64,000 bases of DNA from positions 3,531,749-3,595,748 of the forward strand of contig NC_015684.1 in the NCBI RefSeq assembly GCF_000218565.1, in the 5' to 3' direction. The notes beneath the pieces were generated by a model. That model was not told where the DNA came from, searched no databases, and saw only the letters and a list, made by a program, of their open reading frames with translations. The stretch is from Afipia carboxidovorans OM5. GTDB taxonomy: Bacteria; Pseudomonadota; Alphaproteobacteria; Rhizobiales; Xanthobacteraceae. Below are positions 1 to 10,867 of this stretch, piece after piece (within the stretch, counting starts at the first letter, position 1; each line of letters opens with the position of its first letter). Made by a program: the position numbers and the translations under genes.

Positions 1-1
1 G

Positions 2-922
2 CCGAACGGGCAGAAGACCGTCACCATCATCGATGGCTCGAGCGGCCAGCGCCGCGAAATGGTGGTCGGCGCTGAAGGCTCCACGGATACCGAGAGCGAC
101 ACCCCGGCGCTCCAGACCGGCATCAACCAGCGGCTTCTCGAGAACTCACGTTACGGCCTCGTGCCTATTTCCGCCGACGGGCTGAAGCCCTGGCGCGTCT
201 ATGCCGCAAGCACCGATCTGCAGCGCGCCCGCGCCGCCACCATGCCGACGATCTCGCTTGTGATCGGCGGGCTCGGTGTCGGCTCGGCCAAGACCAATGA
301 CGCGGTGCTGCGCCTGCCGGGCGCGGTGACGCTCGCCTTCACACCCTACGGCTCCGATCCCGGCAAACTGATTGCACGCGCACGCGCGCAGAAGCACGAA
401 GTGCTGCTGCAGGTGCCGATGGAGCCCTACGATTATCCTGATAACGATCCCGGCCCGCAGACGCTGCTCGCCACCGCAAGCGCGGAGCAGAATGTCGATC
501 GTCTGATGTGGCACATGAGCCGCTTCCAGGGATATGTCGGCCTTGCGAACTTCATGGGCTCGCGCTTCGTCGTCTCCGACGCCGCGATGCAGCCGATCGT
601 GCAGGAAGCCGCGCGCCGCGGCCTCGCATGGTTCGACGACGGCTCGGTGCCGCGCAGCCTCGCCGGCCAGCTTGCAGGCGCGCAAGGTGCTCCGTCCACA
701 ACCGCAGATCTGGTGATCGATCAGGTTCCGACGTCGGCCGAGATCGACAAGAATCTCGCCAAGCTGGAGAACCTCGCACGCGAACGCGGCACCGCCGTCG
801 GCATGGCCTCGGCGCTGCCGGTGTCGATCGAACGGATCGGTGCATGGGCGCAGCGGCTGGAGAATCGAGGCATTCTTTTGGTGCCGTTGACAACCACCCT
901 GATGAAATCAAAATCGAGCTGA
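2..922 (+). CDS. Divergent polysaccharide deacetylase family protein (5' end outside window)
   Basis: The open frame runs from the first bases of the window without a start codon, so the N-terminus lies upstream. The visible 300 or so residues match the divergent polysaccharide deacetylase (YibQ-like) family: a TISLVIGGLG strand near the start of the domain, an LAFTPYGSDP segment, a VLLQVPMEPYDYP segment and a C-terminal GTAVGMASALPVSIERI stretch. In many members the first motif contains an Asp-Asp pair; here it reads GG, so classical metal-dependent deacetylase chemistry is doubtful. The upstream part of such proteins is usually a membrane anchor and linker, and the visible N-terminal region (DGSSGQRRE, then an acidic Ser/Thr-rich stretch) looks like linker. 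rppH follows 60 bp downstream on the same strand, so the two are probably co-transcribed. The family is fairly certain, the biochemical role is not. Confidence 0.85.
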   Translation, partial: PNGQKTVTIIDGSSGQRREMVVGAEGSTDTESDTPALQTGINQRLLENSRYGLVPISADGLKPWRVYAASTDLQRARAATMPTISLVIGGLGVGSAKTNDAVLRLPGAVTLAFTPYGSDPGKLIARARAQKHEVLLQVPMEPYDYPDNDPGPQTLLATASAEQNVDRLMWHMSRFQGYVGLANFMGSRFVVSDAAMQPIVQEAARRGLAWFDDGSVPRSLAGQLAGAQGAPSTTADLVIDQVPTSAEIDKNLAKLENLARERGTAVGMASALPVSIERIGAWAQRLENRGILLVPLTTTLMKSKSS

Positions 923-982
923 CCTCCAGCGCCTTCCCTCAGCGCGCCGGAGCCAACAGCCATACAGTCGAAGGTCTCTCTC

Positions 983-1483
983 ATGGCGCGTTACGAAGAT
1001 CTGCCCTACCGCAGTTGCGTCGGCATGATGCTTCTCAACCCCAAGGGGCTTGTCTTCATCGGCCGGCGGGTCGGCGGCACCGAGTTGATCGATCCCGCGC
1101 ATGTCTGGCAGATGCCGCAAGGTGGCATCGATCCCGGCGAGGATTACTGGGAAGCAGCGCAACGCGAACTTCTCGAAGAGACCAACGCACGCTCGATCGA
1201 AAAACTCGCCGAGGCGACCGACTGGTTCACCTACGATATCCCGCGCATGATTGCCGGGCGCTCATGGAAGGGCCGCTATCGCGGCCAGCGGCAGAAGTGG
1301 TTTGCGATCCGCTTCACCGGCGATGACAGCGAGATCAATGTCGCCTCACCCGCCGGCCACAAGGCGGAATTCGTCGACTGGCGCTGGGAGCCGATGCAGA
1401 ATCTTCCCAACCTCGTCGTGCCCTTCAAGCGCCCGGTCTACGAGCGCGTGGTGAAAGAGTTTTCCCGCTTCGCGGGGGAGTGA
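983..1483 (+). CDS. rppH: RNA pyrophosphohydrolase RppH (Nudix)
   Basis: A 166-residue Nudix hydrolase, the usual length for RppH, which removes pyrophosphate from the 5' end of triphosphorylated RNA and so starts mRNA decay. The complete Nudix box is visible at residues 47-66: G47, five residues, E53, seven residues, then R61-E62-LL-E65-E66. The N-terminus (YRSCVGMMLLNPKGLVFIGRR) and the WQMPQGGID lead-in to the box are typical of RppH rather than of MutT or ADP-ribose hydrolases. The C-terminal region keeps the KRPVYERVVKEF end. The ATG lies about 8 nt after an AAGG. The gene ends before a terminator shared with atpC, which converges on it. Confidence 0.95.
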   Translation: MARYEDLPYRSCVGMMLLNPKGLVFIGRRVGGTELIDPAHVWQMPQGGIDPGEDYWEAAQRELLEETNARSIEKLAEATDWFTYDIPRMIAGRSWKGRYRGQRQKWFAIRFTGDDSEINVASPAGHKAEFVDWRWEPMQNLPNLVVPFKRPVYERVVKEFSRFAGE

Positions 1484-1525
1484 GGCAGGCGGGCTGCCCC
1501 ACCGTCATTGCGAGCGACGTCTCCT

Positions 1526-1580
1526 TCACCTCTCCCCGGCGGGGAGAGGGAGCGCATCGCGAGTTGCGGAGGGGCTTACC
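1526..1580. repeat. Short palindromic intergenic repeat, family A
   Basis: A near-perfect inverted repeat (CCTCTCCCCG / CGGGGAGAGG, 1529-1549) followed by a GC-rich tail. The same CTCTCCC...GGGAGAGG hairpin core recurs at 2088-2192, 4984-5093 and 60265-60392 in this window. This is a REP-like family as seen in many Rhizobiales genomes. It is non-coding. Confidence 0.65.
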
Positions 1581-1608
1581 CTTCAACAAGTAGCTTCACG
1601 CAAATAAG

Positions 1609-1636
1609 AAAAAGCCCCGCCAAAGCGGGGCTTTTT
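1609..1636. terminator. Bidirectional intrinsic terminator between rppH and atpC
   Basis: A perfect 12-bp inverted repeat, AAAAAGCCCCGC (1609-1620) and GCGGGGCTTTTT (1625-1636), with a 4-nt loop. The stem ends in A/T runs on both sides, so it can end transcription of rppH on plus and of the atp operon on minus. atpC stops 21 nt away. Confidence 0.92.
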
Positions 1637-1656
1637 GATTTTCAAAACCGAGAGCT

Positions 1657-2067
1657 TTAGTGCATCCCGGTCGACGTGATGTGCTGCTGGATGACCTTGA
1701 AGTGGTCGAGCCGCGCGATCGCCTTGTCGAGCTCGTTGCCGGGCTCTTCGTTCTTCAAGTTCGATTCCATCTCCTCGATCTGGCGAGCAAATGCCGCGCG
1801 GTCGAGATCGGCGAGCGAGGTTGCCGTGTCGGCAAGAACCGTGAGCCCCTTCTCGGAGACTTCGGCCAGACCGCCGAGCACGATGATCTTCTCGTGCTTG
1901 CCGCCGATGGTGACGGTGAGAATGCCCGGGCGCACGCTCGCCACCAGCGGCGAGTGTCCCGCGAGCACGCCGAAGTCGCCCTCGACGCCGGGAACGTCAA
2001 CCTGCTCGACCTCGCCCGAGAAGGCGATCTTTTCCGGCGAGACGAGATCGAAGTGGAAGGTAGCCAT
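1657..2067 (-). CDS. atpC: ATP synthase F1 subunit epsilon AtpC
   Basis: A 136-residue epsilon subunit of the F1 sector, part of the central stalk that couples rotation to catalysis and inhibits ATP hydrolysis. The N-terminal beta-sandwich is recognisable from FHFDLVSPEKIAFSGEVE, VDVPGVEGDFGVLAGHSPLV and the Gly/Ile-rich ILGGLAEVSE-type region (IIVLGGLAEVSEKGLTVLAD). The short helical C-terminus follows. The ATG at 2067 is preferred over an in-frame GTG at 2073 because GAGAAG lies 5 nt upstream of it. This is the last gene of the atp operon. A repeat-filled gap of about 135 bp separates it from atpD. Confidence 0.95.
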   Translation of the reverse strand: MATFHFDLVSPEKIAFSGEVEQVDVPGVEGDFGVLAGHSPLVASVRPGILTVTIGGKHEKIIVLGGLAEVSEKGLTVLADTATSLADLDRAAFARQIEEMESNLKNEEPGNELDKAIARLDHFKVIQQHITSTGMH

Positions 2068-2087
2068 GTTCACTTCTCGTTGTCTTC

Positions 2088-2192
2088 ACCTCTCCCGCTT
2101 GCGGGGGAGGTCGAACGCGCAAGCGTCCGGGAGGGGGAGATCGGGAGGAAGCAATGCCCCCTCCCCGGCCCTCCCCCGCGAGCGGGAGAGGG
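2088..2192. repeat. Composite palindromic repeat, family A, inside the atp operon (atpD-atpC gap)
   Basis: Two outer half-sites (CCTCTCCCGCTTGCGGGGGA near 2089 and CCTCCCCCGCGAGCGGGAGA near 2172) frame an inner inverted segment, giving a cruciform-like element of about 100 bp that fills the space between atpD and atpC. It resembles the elements at 4984-5093 and 60265-60392. It lies within a transcribed region, so the RNA would fold into strong hairpins. Confidence 0.75.
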
Positions 2193-2201
2193 AGAAAACT
2201 C

Positions 2202-3632
<1,431 letters not shown>

Positions 3633-3653
3633 GGAAACTCTCTCCTTGATAAC

Positions 3654-4061
3654 TTAGACGGCGATCAGCTTGACGGGGACGTTCCCCTTGGTCGCCTTGG
3701 AATACGGGCAAATCGAGTGGGCATCTTCGATCAGGGCCTGCAGCTTGGCCTTGTCGGCACCCGGCAACGCGACACGAAGCTCAGCCGACAGCGAGAACGA
3801 GCCATCGTTGATGTTCAGCGTCACGTCGCACGTCACTTTCGCGGCCTGGCCGTCGAGGCCGTGCTTCTTTGCAAGCACGAGGATCGCCTGACCGAAACAG
3901 GCCGACCAGCCGAGCGCGAAGAGCTGCTCGGGATTGTGTCCCTCACCCGAGCCGCCGATGTCCTTCGGCAGCGCCATCGCCAGCGCGAGGCCGCCGTTTT
4001 CCAGAACAGCACGGCCGTTGCGGCCGCCGGACGTTGTCGCCTGTGTTGAGTAAGATGGCAT
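3654..4061 (-). CDS. Organic hydroperoxide resistance protein, Ohr/OsmC family, embedded in the atp operon
   Basis: A 135-residue OsmC-fold protein with the signature of the Ohr subfamily, thiol peroxidases that reduce organic and fatty-acid hydroperoxides. The reactive cysteine is C55 in GWSACFGQAI and the resolving cysteine is C118 in ICPYSKATKGN. Glu45 in the GHNPEQLFA segment and an N-terminal arginine (R14 or R17) fit the known active site. The gene sits between atpG and atpD. Its GAGGAG ribosome site overlaps or immediately follows the atpG stop codon, and only 11 nt and 21 nt separate it from its neighbours, so it must be co-transcribed and is probably translationally coupled. No OhrR-type regulator is nearby. 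Family assignment is firm; the location is unusual. Confidence 0.93.
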   Translation of the reverse strand: MPSYSTQATTSGGRNGRAVLENGGLALAMALPKDIGGSGEGHNPEQLFALGWSACFGQAILVLAKKHGLDGQAAKVTCDVTLNINDGSFSLSAELRVALPGADKAKLQALIEDAHSICPYSKATKGNVPVKLIAV

Positions 4062-4072
4062 TGCTTCTCTCC

Positions 4073-4954
4073 TCAGATAGCCTCGGCGCCGGAGATGATT
4101 TCGATCAGTTCCTTCGTAATCATCGCCTGTCGGGTGCGGTTATAAATCAGGGTCTGCTTGCGGATCATGTCCCCCGCGTTGCGGGTTGCGTTGTCCATCG
4201 CGGTCATCTGCGCGCCGTAGAACGAGGCGTTGTTCTCAAGCAGCGCGCGGAAGATCTGGATCGCGAGGTTGCGCGGCAGAAGGTCGGCAAGAATTTCGTT
4301 CTCTTCCGGCTCGTAGTCGTAGACGGCAGAGGCGGACGCAGCCCCCTCTTCCTTCTCTTCGATCACGAGCGGGATGATCTGCTGAGCGGTCGGCACCTGG
4401 GCGATCACCGACTTGAACTGCGAATAGAACAGCGTGCAGACGTCGAACTCACCAGCCTCGAACATGCCGACGATCTTCTTGGCGATGTCCTCGGCGTTCT
4501 TGTAGCCCAGCACCTTCACCGAGCGCAGCTCGACGTTGCCGACGATCTGCTTCTCGAACAGGCGGCGGAGCTGCTCGTAGCCCTTGCGGCCGACGCAGAA
4601 AATCTTGACCTGCTTGCCCTCGTTCATCAGCGCGAGAGCGCGGTCGCGCGCAAGACGCACGATCGAGGAGTTGAAAGCGCCGGAGAGGCCGCGCTCGCCG
4701 GTGCACACCAGAAGAAGATGAACCTGATCGCGTCCGGTGCCGGACAGAAGAACCGGCGCGCTGTCGGAACCCGCCGCGGCGGAGGCGATGTTGGAAATCA
4801 CCGCGGCCATCCGCTCGGCGTAAGGCCGCGCGGCTTCCGCCGCCATCTGCGCGCGGCGCAGCTTCGAGGCCGCGACCATCTGCATGGCCTTGGTGATCTT
4901 TTGCGTCGCCTTGGTGGAGGCGATGCGGACACGCATGTCCTTGAGTGAAGCCAT
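4073..4954 (-). CDS. atpG: ATP synthase F1 subunit gamma AtpG
   Basis: A 293-residue gamma subunit, the rotating central shaft of F1. It begins MASLKDMRVRIASTKATQKI and ends in the conserved long helix RQAMITKELIEIISGAEAI, the two coiled-coil strands expected of gamma. The internal GERGLSGAFN motif is present. An in-frame GTG at 4969 would add five residues; the ATG at 4954 is chosen because the family starts there and GGACGAG lies just upstream. The gap to atpA carries a family A repeat; on the other side ohr follows after 11 nt. Confidence 0.96.
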   Translation of the reverse strand: MASLKDMRVRIASTKATQKITKAMQMVAASKLRRAQMAAEAARPYAERMAAVISNIASAAAGSDSAPVLLSGTGRDQVHLLLVCTGERGLSGAFNSSIVRLARDRALALMNEGKQVKIFCVGRKGYEQLRRLFEKQIVGNVELRSVKVLGYKNAEDIAKKIVGMFEAGEFDVCTLFYSQFKSVIAQVPTAQQIIPLVIEEKEEGAASASAVYDYEPEENEILADLLPRNLAIQIFRALLENNASFYGAQMTAMDNATRNAGDMIRKQTLIYNRTRQAMITKELIEIISGAEAI

Positions 4955-4983
4955 TCCGGTCTCGTCCACTACATCTCGGTTGC

Positions 4984-5093
4984 ACCCCCTCTCCCGCTTG
5001 CGGGGGAGGGCCGGGGTGGGGGCGCTTAAAGATACCCCCTCCCGACCGGCCTTCGCCGGTCGACCTCCCCCGCAAGCGGGAGAGGTGAAAGCG
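4984..5093. repeat. Composite palindromic repeat, family A, inside the atp operon (atpA-atpG gap)
   Basis: Outer arms CCTCTCCCGCTTGCGGGGGA (about 4988) and CCTCCCCCGCAAGCGGGAGA (about 5066) are inverted copies of each other, with an inner GACCGGCCTTCGCCGGTC hairpin. The layout matches the element at 2088-2192. It occupies nearly the whole atpA-atpG spacer. Confidence 0.75.
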
Positions 5094-5094
5094 T

Positions 5095-6626
<1,532 letters not shown>

Positions 6627-6627
<1 letters not shown>

Positions 6628-7187
6628 CAGCCTGCCTCTTTCATCGCGTGCTTGATCGAATTGAGTTTGGTGCGAAGCGAACTATCAACCATGCGGCTGC
6701 CGAGCTTGACGATCAGCCCGCCGATGATCGAAGGATCCACCTTCACGTTGAGATCGACGTCCTTGCCTGTCACTGATTTCAGCGAGGCTTTCAGCGCGTC
6801 GAGATTCTTGTCGTTGAGCGGCTCGGCGACCGTGACGTCGGCCGTGGCTTCGCCGCGGAATTTCGCGACCAGCGCGCGGAAGGCGCGGATCACATCGTTC
6901 ACCGCAAACAGGCGGCGATTGGCGGTCAGAACCTTCAGGAAATTCGCGGTGATGCCGGTAATGCCCGCTTTGGTGAGCACGGCGTCGAGCGCCTTGCCCT
7001 GCTCCTGCGCGGTGAAAACCGGACTGCGCACCAGCCGGACGAGATCCGGATTATCCGCAAGCAGGGCCGCGAACTTGTCGACATCGGCGCGCACGGCGTC
7101 GATCGACTTCTGGTCTCGTGCGAGTTCGAAAAGGGCGGTCGCGTACCGTCCGGCCACGCCTGAAACTGAGGTATCGTCAGTAGCCAC
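6627..7187 (-). CDS. atpH: ATP synthase F1 subunit delta AtpH
   Basis: A 186-residue delta subunit that holds the F1 head to the peripheral stalk. The N-terminal region [16 protein letters not shown] is the standard delta start, and the C-terminal [27 protein letters not shown] segment is the conserved delta signature. The start codon is GTG, with GAAGAG 9 nt upstream. It is the first gene of the operon. The promoter should lie in 7188-7400, but no clear -35/-10 pair was identified there. Confidence 0.96.
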
Positions 7188-7809
7188 GAAATGCTCTTCT
7201 GCTGTTGAAGGTCTCAGGAAAATCCACCGCCGGGGAACAGGCGCCAGGAATTCGCGCCAAGCGATGTAAGCCCCTGAAATTCAAGCTGAACTTCGATCTC
7301 TGGCCAAGCCGTTCCGCCCAGCGCCTTGAAATCGCGGGCTTGCTAACATAGGGCGCTCACAGGCGCAATATGACCATAACGACCATAGGGGATTCCTGGG
7401 CTCGGACCTTCGAACGAGGAGTCCGAAGGACGGGCCGAACAACGAGCGGCCTTCCCTCCGGTGCTTCAGCCACAGCGGGTTCCGAGCATCCCGCTCAAAT
7501 CATAGGCATATGCATAATTGTAATAGCCAAGGTGGAAAACGGCGGCACCTTCTATTCGCACGCAGCCGGACTGAAATCTTGGCTATTAAGAAGAGGCAAA
7601 TACATATCGAGCGGTAATAGTATATATTAAGTATTATCTAGAGAACCGAGCGCATTGCCTCGGGTCCTCCCAACATGTGATACGGCGAGGAACTTAATTA
7701 CACGCCCTGTTTATGCCTTATTGATCGATGAACCAGCGCCCCAAGTGCAGCAGGCACTCATTTATAGCCTGCTAGCCAGTTGGATCACCGAGATATAAGG
7801 GAACATTTG
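7188..7809. other. Intergenic region of about 620 bp with an AT-rich tract
   Basis: This spacer separates the divergent atpH and rlpA genes and should hold both promoters. Its first 200 bases have normal GC. From about 7500 to 7790 the base composition becomes strikingly AT-rich for this genome, with runs such as AATAGTATATATTAAGTATT near 7615. A small frame at 7370-7630 has no recognisable motif and no ribosome site and is not called. No tRNA or known RNA motif was recognised. Confidence 0.6.
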
Positions 7810-8250
7810 ATGTCGAATGCTTTGAGGGGGAGGCGGCGCGCGGCCTCTGCAATTCGTAATACTTCACTCGCTGCTTTATCCATGGCCTGTGTTATCGGCC
7901 TCGGCACTAACGCCTCGGAAGCCCGCAGCCAGAAATCCTGGCGCAATGCCCAGGCCTCGATCTCAAGCGGCCACAGCTTCTCCGGGGTGGCTTCCTATTA
8001 CGGCAATGAATCCGGCAACAGCACCGCGTCCGGCCAGCGCTTCAATCAGAACGCCATGACCGCCGCCCATCGCACGCTGCCGTTCGGCACCCGCCTCAAG
8101 GTCACTCATGGCAGCCGCAGCGTCGTCGTCACCGTGAACGACCGCGGGCCGTTCATCCGCGGCCGCGTCCTCGATCTCTCGAAGGGCGCAGCCCACGCCA
8201 TCGGCCTCACCGGCCGCGGCGTCGGACGGGTTGTCGCCGAAGTTCAGTAA
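7810..8250 (+). CDS. rlpA: Septal ring lytic transglycosylase RlpA-like protein
   Basis: A 146-residue secreted protein with a signal-peptide-like N-terminus (RRRAASAIR, then a hydrophobic stretch at 18-35) followed by a single double-psi beta-barrel domain. The RlpA landmarks are GVASYYG (59-65), TASGQRF (72-78), AAHRTLPFGT (85-94), VNDRGPF (109-115) and LDLS (121-124). RlpA proteins cut naked glycan strands at division septa. There is no SPOR domain, so this is a short form. The ATG at 7810 is preferred over an upstream TTG at 7780 because AAGGGA lies about 8 nt before it. A terminator follows at 8361. Confidence 0.85.
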   Translation: MSNALRGRRRAASAIRNTSLAALSMACVIGLGTNASEARSQKSWRNAQASISSGHSFSGVASYYGNESGNSTASGQRFNQNAMTAAHRTLPFGTRLKVTHGSRSVVVTVNDRGPFIRGRVLDLSKGAAHAIGLTGRGVGRVVAEVQ

Positions 8251-8254
8251 GCTC

Positions 8255-8303
8255 GAGCATGATGCCGAAAAGTGCGAAGCGGTTTTCGGATCGCATCATG
8301 CTC
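8255..8303. repeat. Palindromic intergenic element
   Basis: An imperfect inverted repeat: GAGCATGATGCCGAAAA (8255-8271) and TTTTCGGATCGCATCATGCTC (8283-8303, with a small bulge). It has the look of a mobile palindromic unit of Bradyrhizobiaceae genomes. It starts five bases after the rlpA stop. This is the only copy noticed in the window. Confidence 0.6.
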
Positions 8304-8360
8304 AATCAAACGAGTTCGTAGCGTAGCGTTGTTGCGTGAGTTGAGCTGAGTAGAGTTGAC

Positions 8361-8396
8361 GAGAGCCGGCGCAAATGCCGGCTCTTTCGTTTTTTT
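8361..8396 (+). terminator. Intrinsic terminator downstream of rlpA
   Basis: The stem AGAGCCGGC / GCCGGCTCT with a 6-nt loop is followed by TTCGTTTTTTT. It ends the rlpA transcript. Confidence 0.88.
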
Positions 8397-8410
8397 GGAC
8401 AGCATATTTT

Positions 8411-8499
8411 CGTCATGGCCGGGCTTGACTCGGCCATCCATGTCCCAAGGCACAATGAAAATAAGACGTGGATCACCGGGACAAGCCCGGTGATGACGA
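8411..8499. repeat. Intergenic repeat, family B
   Basis: The element starts CGTCATGGCCGGGCTTGACT and ends ACAAGCCCGGTGATGACGA, so its two ends are inverted copies. Related copies are at 12591-12680 (nearly identical layout) and 52727-52804 (diverged). It lies between the convergent rlpA and priA genes. Confidence 0.8.
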
Positions 8500-8554
8500 T
8501 CGAGTGCATTCCAACATTCCGATTGCCTTGTCGCTACGCTCCTCGGAATGACAG

Positions 8555-10729
8555 CTAGAGGAAACTCTGCGGGTCGATATCGACTTCGAGCGTGAGGCTG
8601 CCTTTGGTCTTTGGCGCGGCCGCGAGCCAGGTCCGCAGATAACCCGACAGGTCGAACACGCGCTGCGACTTCACCAGAATGCGAAAGCGGTGACGCCCCT
8701 TGATGACGGCGAGCGGCGCTTCCGCAGGCCCCAGCACGATCACCCGTTCCTCGCGCGGCGCAAGACCCACGAGCTTGCGCGCAAAGCCTTCCGCATCCGG
8801 CCGGTTCGCCGCAGCAATAATGAGTGCCGCGAGCCGTCCGAACGGCGGATAGGCCGCGCGCTCCCGCGCCTCGATCTCGCTGTCGTAGAACGCCTTGCGA
8901 TCGGAGGCGACCAGCGCCTTCATCACCGGGTGTTCCGGTTGATGCGTCTGCAAATAGCCAACGCCTCGCCCCTGCTCGCGCCCCGCACGCCCGATCACCT
9001 GATTGAGCAATTGAAAAGTGCGTTCGGCCGCGCGTGGATCGCCGTTGCCAAGGCCGAGATCGGCATCGACCACGCCGACGAGGTTGAGGCGCGGGAAGTT
9101 GTGCCCCTTCGCCACGAGCTGCGTGCCGATGATGATATCGACGCGCCCCTCAGCAATCTCGTTCAGTTCCGACCGCATGGTCTCGATGTCGGTGATGAGA
9201 TCGCTCGACAGCACCATGGTGCGCGCTTCGGGGAAAAGGTTCGCGACTTCTTCCTGCAACCGCTCGACGCCGGGGCCGATCGCGGCGAGCGATTCCTCCG
9301 CGCCGCATTGCGGGCACTGATGCGGACGCGGCATCGAGAAGCCGCAGTGATGGCAGACAAGCCGCTGGCGAAAGCGATGATCGACCAGCCACGCATCGCA
9401 GATGTTGCACGAGAAGCGATGGCCGCAGGCACGGCATAGCGTCAGCGGTGCATAGCCGCGGCGGTTGAGAAAGAGGAGCGCCTGCTCGCGCCTCTCCACC
9501 GCGAACTTCACCGCCTCCGCAAGCGGCGGCGAAATGAAGCGGCCGCGCGGCGGCCCTTCGCGACGCAGATCGATCGCCTCGATCTGCGGCATATGCTGGC
9601 CGCCGAAACGTGACGGCAGCGCGATGCGCGTGTAGCGGCCGGTGCGGGCGTTCACTTCGGTTTCGACCGATGGCGTTGCCGACGACAGCACCACGGGAAT
9701 TTTCGCGATGTGCCCCCGCACCACCGCCATATCGCGGGCATGATAATGCGCGCCGTCGCTCTGCTTGTAGGCCTGGTCGTGCTCCTCATCGACGACGATG
9801 AGGCCGAGATCGGCATAAGGTAAAAACAGCGCGGAGCGCGCGCCGACCACGATCTGCGCTTCGCCATTCGCCACCGCGAGCCAGTTACGCGCGCGCGTGC
9901 GCGGCGTGAGCTCGGAATGCCACTCGATCGGCCGCACGCCGAAGCGTTGCGAGAAGCGGTCGAGAAATTGTCCGGTCAGCGCGATCTCCGGCATCAGGAT
10001 CAGCGCCTGCCGTCCCTTGCGGATGATCTCGGCGACCGCCTCGAAATAGACTTCGGTCTTGCCCGAACCGGTGACGCCATCGAGCAACGCCACTGCGAAG
10101 TCATCCTTCTGCGCGAGCGCATGCATCTCCGCCGCCGCCGCGCTCTGCTCGGGTGAGAAATCCGGCTCTGCGAACGCAGGGTCCGGCGGCTGCATCGGTT
10201 TTTCACGCGGCATCGGCTCGACCGTGAGCGTGCCTTCATCGACAAGGCCTTCGATCACCGAGACGCTGACGCCCGCTTCCTTTGCCGCTTCCGACTTCGG
10301 GCGCAGCAAGCCGTCACTGAGAAGATCGAGCACACGGGCGCGCGCCGCCGTCATCCGCGCGGGCGGCGCACCCACAAGCCGCACGCCAAGACGCACGCGC
10401 TCGGGGCCAAGATGCTCACCCATGCGCAGTGTCATCCGCGCCACCATGCCGCGCGAGGCGAGTGTGTAGGTCGAGACCCAATCGACGAAGCGACGCAGTT
10501 CCTCGCGCAACGGCGGCACGTCGAGCTTGCCGCTGATATCCTTCAGGCGGTTGTGCAGGCGCGGATCGGGATTGGGGTTTTCGGCCCAGACCACGGCCGT
10601 CACCTCGCGCGCGGCGAGCGGTACCGTCACGACATCGCCCACGGTGAGGTCGAGACCCTCCGGCACGCTGTAGGAATAAGTCTGGTCGAGCGCCACCGGG
10701 ACAAGGACGTCGACAACGCGCCTGGGCAT
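8555..10729 (-). CDS. priA: Primosomal replication restart helicase PriA
   Basis: A 724-residue PriA, the superfamily 2 helicase that reloads the replisome at repaired forks. The Walker A motif GVTGSGKT is at residues 218-225, the DEEH helicase box appears in VVDEEHDQAYKQ, and a zinc-binding block of paired cysteines (CRACGHRFSC, CNIC, CHHCGF, CPQCG) lies at about residues 440-480. The helicase motif GRAGREQGRG is also present. The open frame continues upstream to 11716, but that part lies opposite xerC. The family N-terminus MPRRVVDVLVPVALDQTYSY fixes the start at 10729. It is divergent from xerC, with 138 bp between the starts. Confidence 0.96.
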   Translation of the reverse strand: MPRRVVDVLVPVALDQTYSYSVPEGLDLTVGDVVTVPLAAREVTAVVWAENPNPDPRLHNRLKDISGKLDVPPLREELRRFVDWVSTYTLASRGMVARMTLRMGEHLGPERVRLGVRLVGAPPARMTAARARVLDLLSDGLLRPKSEAAKEAGVSVSVIEGLVDEGTLTVEPMPREKPMQPPDPAFAEPDFSPEQSAAAAEMHALAQKDDFAVALLDGVTGSGKTEVYFEAVAEIIRKGRQALILMPEIALTGQFLDRFSQRFGVRPIEWHSELTPRTRARNWLAVANGEAQIVVGARSALFLPYADLGLIVVDEEHDQAYKQSDGAHYHARDMAVVRGHIAKIPVVLSSATPSVETEVNARTGRYTRIALPSRFGGQHMPQIEAIDLRREGPPRGRFISPPLAEAVKFAVERREQALLFLNRRGYAPLTLCRACGHRFSCNICDAWLVDHRFRQRLVCHHCGFSMPRPHQCPQCGAEESLAAIGPGVERLQEEVANLFPEARTMVLSSDLITDIETMRSELNEIAEGRVDIIIGTQLVAKGHNFPRLNLVGVVDADLGLGNGDPRAAERTFQLLNQVIGRAGREQGRGVGYLQTHQPEHPVMKALVASDRKAFYDSEIEARERAAYPPFGRLAALIIAAANRPDAEGFARKLVGLAPREERVIVLGPAEAPLAVIKGRHRFRILVKSQRVFDLSGYLRTWLAAAPKTKGSLTLEVDIDPQSFL

Positions 10730-10867
10730 GAGGGCATCCGGCGTGGGATTTAACAAAGGATAAACGGCCCGATGTGAGTATCGCAATTGCGCGACCGCCG
10801 CCACCTTCACAGGCGACGCGTCGCGAACCGGCGAAACCCTCGCCTTCACATCGAATTCAATATCGGC

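Noticed and set aside
7370..7630. 86-codon frame in the atpH-rlpA spacer
   Set aside because: No ribosome site, no motif, and codon usage unlike the genome; it crosses the AT-rich tract.
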